Positions 55,926 to 64,000 of a stretch of 64,000 nucleotides of DNA are shown here, piece after piece. Within the stretch, counting starts at the first letter, position 1; the number at the start of each line of letters is the position of its first letter. The notes beneath the pieces were generated by a model. The model was given only the letters and a program-made list of their open reading frames with translations, was not told the origin of the DNA and did no database searches. The stretch spans positions 33,670,484-33,734,483 of the forward strand of contig CM062291.1 of assembly GCA_031216915.1 (NCBI GenBank), read 5' to 3'. A program made the translations under genes and the position numbers. This DNA comes from Pictodentalium vernedei (lineage: Eukaryota; Mollusca; Scaphopoda; Dentaliida; Dentaliidae).

Positions 55926-58900
55926 ATACAAGAGGCCCCATGGAGCGCTCACCTTCAACAGAATAGGATATAAACAGAGTCTAAGAATGAGTCTACATTA
56001 AGCAATCCATCTCCATAGGATACATTGTCAATCCTTGAGCCCCTCAGGAGTGACAAAAATAGTCCGAGCATCATGCCTTTTCTTCACTTGATCATAATGT
56101 AAAATGTGGAGCTCCCCTATGAGGCCCCTTGATAAACCTATGTGGATTAATCTTAGTTACACACCTCTAGAGGGTACTGAATACACAATTTCTAATTTTT
56201 CAGCTACATAGCCAATTCCAGCTCCCACAGAGAGTCCAAATATTAACCCAGGCTCTCGATTTGAACAAAGTTGAATCTGACCTCCCTAGAGATGTTGTAT
56301 CCCAAATATGAAAGCATTCTGACTGTTGGATCTGAAGAAGAAAATTTTCAAAGAAATTTCTTCATATTGCACTAAGTTAAAATTTGGGCTACCACAGCGA
56401 GCACAAATATTAACTTACAGACCTGATTTGAACAAACTTGAATCTGATTCCCTAGAGATGTTGTATACCAAATATGAAAGCATTCTGACTAGTGGATCTG
56501 AAGAAGATTTTTAAAGAAATTTCCTCATATTGCACCAAGTTAAAATTTGGGCTACCACAGGGAGACCAAATATTAACCCAGGGAACCAATTTGAACAAAT
56601 TTGAATCTGACTTCCCTTGAGATGTTGTAAACCAAATATGAAAGGATTCTGACAGGTGAATCTGAAGAAGAAGATTTTTGAAGAAATTCCATCATATTGT
56701 ACCAAGTTAAATTTCAGGTTCCCATATGGAGCCCATATATTAATACAGGCACTAGAATTGAACAGACTTGAATCTGACCGCCCTAGAGATGTTGCATACC
56801 AAATATGAAAGCATTCCAACTTGTGGATCTGAAGAAGAACATTTTTTAAGAAATTTCCTCATATTGCACTATAGTATGTTAAACAAGAGGTCCCACGGGG
56901 CCTGAAGCGCTCATCTTGTACAGAACACAATTTAAACAGAGTCCAAGAATGAGTCTACATTAAGCAAGCCATCTCCATAGGCTACACTGTCAATCCTGGA
57001 GTCCCTCAGGAGTGACAAAAATAATCTGGGCATCATGCCTTTTCTTCAGTTGATCAAAAGTAAAATGTAGAGCTCCCCTATGAAGCCCCTTGATACAACC
57101 TATGTGGATTAATCTTAGTACCTCTAGAGGGTATTGAATACAAAATTTTTAATTCTTCAGCAAAATGGCCAATTCCGGCTCCCATAGAGAGCCCAAATAT
57201 TAACCCAGACTCTTGATTTGAACACAGTTAAATCTGACTTCCCTAGAGATGTTGTGTACCGAATATGAAAGCATTCTGACTGTTGGATCTGAAGAAGAGA
57301 AATTGTAAAGAAATTTCTTCGAATTGCACTAAGTTCAAATGTGGGCTACCATAGTGAGCCCAAATATTGACCTATGGATCCAATTTGAACAAACTTGAAT
57401 CTGACCCCCCTAGAGATGTTGTATACCAAATGTGAAAGCATTCTGACAAGTGAATCTGAAGAAGAAGATTTTTGAAGAAATTCCCTCATATTGTACTAAG
57501 TTAAATTTCATGTTCCCATATGGAGCCCAAATATTAACCTAGGCACTCGAATTGAACAACCTGGAATCTGACCCCCCTAGAGATGTTGTATACCAAATAT
57601 AAAAGCATTCCGACTGGTGGATCTGAAGAAGAAGATTTTTAAAGAAATTTTCTCATATTGCACTAAGTAAAAATTTGGGCTACCATAGTGAGCCCAAATA
57701 TATACCTAGGGATTTGATTTGAACAAACTTGAATCTGTCCCCAATAGAGATGTTGCATACCAAATATCAAAGCATTCTGACTGATGGATCTGAAGAAGAA
57801 GATTTTTTTAAATTACCCTCCATAATGAACAAAGATAAAATTTGGGCTTCCGTAGGAAGCCCAAATATTAACCTAGGGACTTGGTTTGAACAATCTAGAA
57901 TCTGACCCTCATAACAATGATGTATACCAAATATTAAAAGATTCTGACTGGTGGTTCTGAAGAAGAAGATTTTTAAAGAATATTCCCCATATTACCCTAT
58001 GTTAAAACTTCGGGCTCCTGTAAAGAGGCCAAATATGAACCAATGAGCTTTATTTCAACAAACTTTTATCTGACCCCCCTATGAATGCTGTATACCAAAT
58101 ATCAAAAGATTCTGATGATTGGTTCTGGAGAAAAGATTTTTTTTAATTTTTGCAAATATGCTGACTCAGCATTTTTTCGATGCCCATTACAGAACACCCT
58201 AACATAACCGATGGCAATTTTTTTTTTTTTTTTACCATTCAATTCTACTGGTCATAAGGATACTTCATACTAAATAAAAGCTCTCTGTTCCGTGGGGTTT
58301 GGGAAATATGGGCGTTTGAAAATATTTCTATTTTTAGCTCCCAGGGTTCCCATGGGGATGCAGGAATTTTTTTTTTTGCATGGGTCAAGTACTTATGACC
58401 CAATACTACCACAAACCAAATCTGGTTCATACCGGACCATCGGTTCAGAAAATAGAAATTTTGGGCGGGGCCAAAAATCTTACCCCTCCTATTACAAAGC
58501 CAAATATTACTTTACGAACTTCGTTTGAACAAACTTGATTCTACACCTCATATGGAAGCTCCATAGCAAATATCAAGTCATTGTACACACTGGTTCTTGA
58601 GAAGAAGATTTTAAAAATATTTTGGAGCATTTTCCCCCACTCCCTCCCTATGGGGCTGGGCATGACGAGTTGAACAAAAATGAAATGCCCCTTTGGGACC
58701 ATCACTCACACAAACTTTCACTTGAATTGGCCCAGTGGCTTTGGAGGAGAAGACCAAAACATGGTGTTGACGGACGACGGACGACAGACGACGGACGACG
58801 GACGGGAAGCGATGAGATTAGCTCAGCTTGACTTTGTCAAGATGAGCTAAAAATTAGGCTACCATAGCGAGCCCAACTATTTTCCTAGGCACCCCATTTG

Positions 58901-59929
58901 AACAAACTTAAATCTGCCCCCCCCCCCCCCCCCCCCCCCCTAGAAATGTTGTATACCAAATACAATCTTGAATCTGCCCCTCATAAAAATGATGTATAGC
59001 AAACATTAAAAGATTCTGACTGGTGGTTCTGAAGAAAAAGATTTTTAAAGAATATTCCCCATATTGCCCTAAGTTAAACATTTGGGCTCCTGTATTGAGC
59101 CCAAATATGAACCAATGGGCTTTATTTTAACATACTTGTATCTCTCCCCCCTCCCATGGATGTTGAATATTGAATATCAAAAGATTCTGACCATTGGTTC
59201 TGGAGAAAAGATTTTTAAAAAATTTTTGCAAATATACTGACTCAGTATTTTTTCGATGCCCTCTTCAGAACATCCTAACATAACCGATGGCAATTTTTTA
59301 TTATCATTCAATTCTACTGGTCCTAAGGAGTAAGGATTCTTCATACCAAATAACAATTCTCTATTCCGTGTGGTTTGGGAAATATGGGCATTTGAAAATA
59401 TTTCTGTTTTTAGCTCCTGAGGTTCCTGTTGGGGTGCGGGAATGTGTTTTTTTTTTTTGCACGAGTTAAGTACTTATGACCCAATAATACCATATACCGA
59501 ATTTCGTTCAACTTGGATCATCAGTTCAGAAAAAAGAAATTTTGGGCGGGGCCAAAAATCTTACCCCTCCCATTACAAAGCCAAATATTGCTTCATGAAC
59601 TTCGATTGAACAAACTTGAATCTACACCTCAAAAGGAAGCTCCATAACAAATATCAAGTCATTGTACCCACTGGTTCATGAGAAGAAGATTTTAAAAGTA
59701 TTTTGGAGCATTTTCTCCCACCCCCTCCCTACAGAGCTGGGCATGCTGAGTTGAATAAAAATGCAATGCCCCTTCGAGAGCATCACTCACATAAAACTTT
59801 CACTTGAATTGGCTCAGTGGTTTTAGAGGAGAAGACCAAAACATGGTGTTGACAGACAACGGACGGATGGACGATGGATGGAGAGCGATGGGATTAGCTC
59901 AGCTTGACTTTGTCAAGGTGAGCTAATAA
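55926..59929. mobile_element. Older Helentron-like element split by a younger copy
   Basis: The left half 55926-56881 (AAGAGGCCCCATGGAGCGC..., five ~168-bp units) stops in the CATATTGCACTA text. The right half resumes at 58855 (TAGGCTACCATAGCGAGCCC) and runs to the hairpin GCTTGACTTTGTCAAGGTGAGC. A 20-plus C run (58918-58940) has grown in one unit. Confidence 0.78.
56882..58854. mobile_element. Helentron-like element, young copy nested in 55926-59929
   Basis: Full length with AACAAGAGGTCCCACGGGGC head and GATGAGCTAAAAAT end. Near-identical to 49387-51359. Confidence 0.8.
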
Positions 59930-60053
59930 TATTAAATTATCAGTGATACTGTGGTGTACCAATAAAATAAGAGGCCCCATTTAAGGGTCCTGGAGCACTC
60001 ACCTGACAAAAGACAATTCATTTCACATGAAGAGATTTTTTAACAAGAGCAAC

Positions 60054-60718
60054 GCCTAGCAGGGCATTATATGCCCGTTTGTTTGTTTTTTTGAGAGAAG
60101 AATCTGATTAAGTTCACAGACTGTGGAAATCATAATTTGACCGATTTCTAAGTATTAAAGTGCAATAACTCCTACAGAAATCAACAAACATGACCCGAAT
60201 TTGCACTTGTGTGAGATACCATGCTCATGAAGCTGCATATTAAATTTCAAAAGAATCCGATTAAGTTCACGGACTGTAGAGCACAGAAAGCATAATTTGA
60301 CTGATTTCTAAGTATGAAAAGGGCAATAACTCCTAAGAAAACAACCGAACATGACCCAAATATGAACCTGTGTGAGATATTATGGCCATGAAGCTGCGTA
60401 TTAAATTTGAAAAGAATCTGATTAAGCTGACGGTCTGTAGAGCACGGAAAGCATAATTTGCTCGATTTCTAAGTATTAAAGGGGGAATAACTACTAGGAA
60501 AACTGTCGAACATGGCCCAAATTAGAACCTGCGCGAGATCTTATTCTGGTTGTGCAGTATATCAAATATTTTTTTAAATCCAATTGAAATCACGCTCTGT
60601 AGCGCACAGAATACAACTGTCCCCGGATGGACAGACGGACAATGGATGGAAAGACGGACAGACAGACAGACAGCGCCATAACATAATACGTCCGTTTTTC
60701 AAATGGGCGTTTAAAAAT
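60054..60718. mobile_element. Second hairpin-ended family (ACAAGAGCAACGCC head)
   Basis: The head contains AGGGCATTATATGCCCGTTTG. Three ~120-bp units (TCTAAGTATTAAAGTGCAATAACTCCTA...) follow, then GACGGACA microsatellite. The 3' hairpin ACGTCCGTTT-TTC-AAATGGGCGT is followed by TTAAAAAT. Head GCCCGTTTG mirrors tail CAAATGGGC. Confidence 0.68.
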
Positions 60719-60924
60719 AAGTCCATAAAAAATAAATACTCAGATTATCATCAGCACCCGCTCCCATATTTAGCCCCCACCCCAGATTATATATTGCAAT
60801 CATGCACCCAAGATACCCCAGTAGCTGAGTCTGTTTGGATATAAGTTGATCATCACCTGTGCATTATTCTGCTTACAGGGTAGCTATATGGACAAATAAT
60901 AGTATCATTAATTACCACCATCAA

Positions 60925-61425
60925 CACATTAAAGAGGTCTTTGGATGGTCTGTGTGGTAATGAGAAGCCAGGTTTTGAAGAGTACCTTGATGGCACCTTT
61001 TTTTTGGGGGGTGGGGGGGGGGGGGGTGGGGGGGGGGGGTCACTGTTGTTCAAGCTGAGGTCACAGTCCCTGGAGCTTGGGGATAAACAGTGAAAGTAAT
61101 GCCAGATGTGTAATTTAGGCATGGTGGAGATCCTGGAACACTTTATACTGGAATGTCCAAAATACCAGTCTAACAGAATAAGATTGAATGGGAGTATAAT
61201 GGAGAAGTGGGATGGGAGAATGATGAAATGGGGGGGGGGGGGGGGGGGAAGGGGGCACAGGATGTCATCAAGATGTTTGTCTCCATGTGTTGGGAGGAGA
61301 GAAGAGGTGTAGGAATAGGTAGGCAGTTGGGAGCACAGGGGTAACCATGGTCTTCTCACCAGAGAACCACGAAAAATCAGCGGCCGGGCCAAAGTGTTAT
61401 TATTTTTATTATTATTATGTAGTTA
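60925..61425 (+). mobile_element. LINE 3' fragment, second copy
   Basis: Same family as 6190-7290. The peptide KPGFEEYLDGTF is followed further on by CNLGMVEILEHFILECPKYQ, and the end is GCCAAAGTGTTATTATTTTTATTATT. Two poly-G expansions (61006-61040, 61231-61248) break the frame where the sister copy has short G-rich text. Confidence 0.88.
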
Positions 61426-61436
61426 GTTCAACTGGT

Positions 61437-61672
61437 TGAGTGCTGGAAGACCATATTTCTAGAGTGCAAGAAACACAACCTGAAGGCTTCATTATCTATG
61501 GATGTGCTTTCATATTATCAATGATGTGAATTTATTTATTCTGTATGGATTTGTCTTGTTACAATTTATGGGAGAGTGCCTTGAGGAACTCTCCCATAAA
61601 TTATAACAGGGCAAAGACATGCAAACAAATTTTATTTAATGACTGAGAATAATATTGCACTCTACCAGTTAA
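61437..61672. mobile_element. TTAA-like element with CAATTTATGGGAGAGTG palindrome
   Basis: Ends TTCAACTGGTTGAGTGCTGG and GCACTCTACCAGTTAA. Core 61560-61608. Inserted directly after the LINE tail. Confidence 0.72.
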
Positions 61673-61779
61673 TGTATGCATATGTATATACAGGGAGGGT
61701 CTTTGGTTACTCACCATTTAATCTCTGAAAATAAATAATAATAAAAATAAAATTCTCCCTCATAGACTGATTAAAAAAA

Positions 61780-62420
61780 ATATAAAGTAACTTGACAATC
61801 CAAGCAATATTTGTCAAGTTATCGAATGCCAAAGAAATGGATATGGACGCCGGACGGACAGATGGACGGACGCTCCAACATTTCGGGTTTATGGGCTACC
61901 AAAAAAACATTTTGTATGTCTCAAACCTTATTTTACCCAGAACCCCACCCCCTCCACCCTAGAACTTATATTTAACCCTAAGCCCACCCCTCCACCCCAA
62001 AACCACACCCTAACCCTAACCCTACCCCACCCTGACCCTAAACCCTAAAAGCCCACCCTAGACCCCAACCCCCACCCACCCCCGGGACCTAACCCCCCCA
62101 ACCTTAAGCCCTACTCTGGAGCTACCCCTAACCCTAACCCCACCCCTGACCCAACCCCACCCTAGCTAAACCAATAGGATTAGGAGCTATTTTTCGGTTT
62201 AGGGCTACTAAAACTAACCCCCCCCCCCAGAACCTAACCCTCCCCAACCTCAAGCCCTACTCTGGGGCTACCCCTAACCCTAACCCCACCCCACTCCTAA
62301 CCCTAACAGATGGACAGACAGACAGACAGACGGATGGGCAAAGGATGGACGAACGACGGATTGCCACTCCGGATGCCGGCATTATGTGTACCATACATAG
62401 TATGGGTACACATAAAAATC
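61780..62420. mobile_element. Hairpin-ended element with telomere-like insert
   Basis: TATAAAGTAACTTGACAATCC and the GACGGACAGATGGAC microsatellite match 7626-7770. About 420 bp of CCCTAACCC-type DNA follows (61920-62305). Then GACAGACAGACAG and the terminal hairpin GTGTACCATAC...GTATGGGTACAC plus ATAAAAAT. Confidence 0.72.
61920..62305. repeat. Degenerate CCCTAA-like (telomere-type) tract
   Basis: Many CCCTAACCC and CCCCACCCTAA motifs on a C-rich strand. GGGCTAC and CCCTACTCTGGGGCTACCCC occur twice, so it is a degenerate repeat rather than a pure telomeric array. Confidence 0.75.
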
Positions 62421-63070
62421 AAGAAAATTATTTTTTATGGCCTCATCAGTTGTACACTATTTACCAAAATTAGGATGTCAAATTGTTTGGGACAGGTCTC
62501 ATTCAATTTGACTCCTGTTACCAAGCACCCATGTTAGAATGGTGGTGGAAAGGATTATATTTTTTTTAATAACAAATCTGTTGCCGAGGAGCAATTCTGC
62601 CTACTCAAATTAGTTAAACACTCAAGATGTTACTAGCCTTCAAGAGATTTACAATACATTCAGACTACAATGTAAATGATTATTCCATACTGAGGTCATC
62701 TGCTGAGTAGTGCCTTCCTATGAGCACTCTTCATCAAATTGTATCAAAACTGTTGTTGGTGTATAAATTGTGGTTACCAAAATTAGGCAAGCACTCTTTG
62801 ATTTAGTATATGGCATGTTTTAATCACATTCAGCGGGCTGTTGTCGCATTCAGGATTAAATCAAACTGTTCTGCCCCCTCCCCCCCCACCCACCTCCTCA
62901 ATCAGCTCACAAATATATTTGAAAGGCCAAAGTGCATGTAGCGGCTACAAGTAATCTCATTTTAATGCCATCTGTTGATAAATGGCTGCTTATGAGCTCT
63001 CTCCAACAAACTGTACCAAAACTACTATAGGTGAACTAATTAAATATGATTACCAAACTAAACACATCAG
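62420..63070. other. smo upstream intron, no feature
   Basis: Two diverged related segments (62580-62860 and 62930-63060, ATGAGCTCTCTCCAACAAACTG-like) suggest an old duplication. No exon is recognisable. Confidence 0.45.
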
Positions 63071-63073
63071 GTG

Positions 63074-63309
63074 TTAATTACCATTTTGAGATTCATTTTT
63101 GATAACTATCAGATTACTGAATGAGTTCTGCCCAACAAGACTGAACTGGTTACATTTTTAGTTGTATTATGGGAAAAATATGCATATTTTCCCCATAATA
63201 CAAGTGGAAATTTAATAATCAATTCAGTCTTGTTTGAAAGAGTTCATTCAGCAATCGACCAAGAAATAATTCATTTTTTGATAACTGGACTTCAGAGTAC
63301 AAAGGTTAA
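63074..63309. mobile_element. TTAA element with inside-out CCCATAATGCAAC palindrome
   Basis: TTAATTACCATTTTGAG to TTCAGAGTACAAAGG-TTAA. The core (63118-63248) has GGGAAAAATATGCATATTTTCCCC at the centre and GAGTTCTGCC/GAAAGAGTTC outside, the reverse order of arms to 45209-45333. Confidence 0.8.
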
Positions 63310-63422
63310 AGAGTTAAACAAAACAACAATGTCAGCTCATATATCACTACAAATCAGTTAAAATATTAAGCTCTCAGGCCAAAAGTCTAATTCTATTCGG
63401 AATTTGATGCTGGTATGGCCTG

Positions 63423-63773
63423 GGGGTGTGGTGGCTCCATAGGTATAGGTGCAAGCTGCAAGCCGAGAGGTCCGCTGTTTGAATCCCACCTGCAGCAACC
63501 ACGTTGTGTCCTTGGGCAAGACACTTCAACCCCATTGCCCACATTGGAGCATAGTGGCGTTGTATACTGAGGTGTATTGCACGTCGATGTTGCACTTGTC
63601 TTCAACCAATGCTAATCCTGTGTGTGGAGTTAGTATTCTTGGGAGCCTGACAGTTGCTTGCCGTTGCTCGGTGTTCTCTCTGCATACTCCGGCTTCCTCC
63701 ACCCATAAAACTGTCTGACATGAGGTGACCCTGGATACTGAAAGTGCCGTTAACCCCCAATAAATAATAATAA
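63423..63773 (+). mobile_element. tRNA-derived SINE, subfamily 2
   Basis: 15-bp duplications TGCTGGTATGGCCTG/TGCTTGTATGGCCTG (63408-63422, 63774-63788). The head shares text with subfamily 1 (GCTGCAAGCCGAGAGGTCC), but the tail is CATGAGGTGACCCTGG...CCCCCAATAAATAATAATA. Confidence 0.92.
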
Positions 63774-63794
63774 TGCTTGTATGGCCTGTTTGTT

Positions 63795-64000
63795 TAACCC
63801 TTTAAAGGGCCTGGGGAGTTTAATATATATTTTACTACTTTTTGACAGTTCACATCCCGTAGCTTTGTTTTTTTCTAGGCATTACAGGCAGCCAAGATTT
63901 GCCTAGAAAAAACTACCAAAGCATGTACAATGTAACTTCCTAGTTCCTCCAGAGACAGCGAGTTGGGCCACCTGTTCTATTGCTGTAAAAAGCAGACAGT
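63795..64000. mobile_element. TTAA element with TCTAGGCAA palindrome, cut by window end
   Basis: TTAACCCTTTAAAGGGCCTGG start. Palindrome TTTTTTTCTAGGC...GCCTAGAAAAAA at 63868-63912. Partner of 36011-36257. Confidence 0.65.

Larger units (their letters stand above)
54742..64000 (-). other. smo: Partial upstream smo intron, no exon seen
   Basis: Nothing resembling the Smoothened cysteine-rich domain, TM1 or TM2 is readable on the minus strand here. The next exon upstream must end with two bases of the split serine codon and lies beyond the window. The intron is therefore longer than 9.2 kb. It holds a copy of a foldback duplicated in inverted orientation, Helentron-like elements, a LINE end, a telomere-like tract and a SINE. 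Confidence 0.8.

Noticed and set aside
48576..58831. Repeated ORF MEHFPPLPPYGAGHAELN in three places
   Set aside because: It lies in the 3' part of the Helentron-like elements and ends in the GAC microsatellite; conserved only because the copies are young.
60853..61392. 179-codon minus-strand ORF with poly-Pro
   Set aside because: Antisense of the LINE fragment; the prolines come from poly-G expansions.
55463..64000. Search for SMO CRD, TM1 or TM2 exons upstream
   Set aside because: No minus-strand segment shows the cysteine pattern of the CRD or the conserved FxxGSIGWLAQF-like TM2 text, so the 5' exons are taken to lie outside the window.

Overview
This is animal nuclear DNA: introns of 2.5-11 kb, GT-AG splice sites, tRNA-derived SINEs, a truncated LINE and abundant DNA-transposon debris. 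The repeat types and degenerate CCCTAA-like stretches suggest a marine invertebrate, perhaps a deuterostome or lophotrochozoan. I cannot name the species.

The only gene I can establish is smoothened (smo), the Frizzled-class 7TM transducer of Hedgehog signalling. It lies on the minus strand, and eight exons are visible (54741 down to 16825). They splice in frame into the C-terminal 543 residues: the end of extracellular loop 1, TM3 to TM7, helix 8 and the whole cytoplasmic tail with its stop codon. The cysteine-rich domain, linker, TM1 and TM2 must lie beyond position 64000. Exon phases, landmark residues and the basic tail cluster all match human SMO, which makes this call very secure. No second gene is supported.

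Layout: 1-5790 is a tandemly duplicated repeat block. 5790-8100 holds hairpin-ended tandem repeats and a truncated LINE. 8300-10030 has a SINE, a 52-bp satellite and a hAT-like element. 10470-12215 is a cluster of transposon remnants. 12300-13830 is mostly unique, with a CRE-like site. 13830-16824 is a 22-bp minisatellite field with inserted palindromes, running up to the smo stop codon. 16825-54741 is smo, its seven introns packed with mobile elements. 54742-64000 is part of a further upstream intron.

The most unusual feature is the density of long palindromes. More than 40 inverted repeats occur, most of them the cores of short elements flanked by TTAA (piggyBac-like target site) or by 8-bp duplications (hAT-like). 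In the main TTAA family the two hairpin arms match each other within a copy even where copies differ, so the arms change together. A second class combines internal tandem repeats, a GAC/GGA microsatellite and a 3' hairpin followed by AAAAAT, resembling non-autonomous Helentron-type elements. Several elements are nested two or three deep, which gives a relative insertion chronology.
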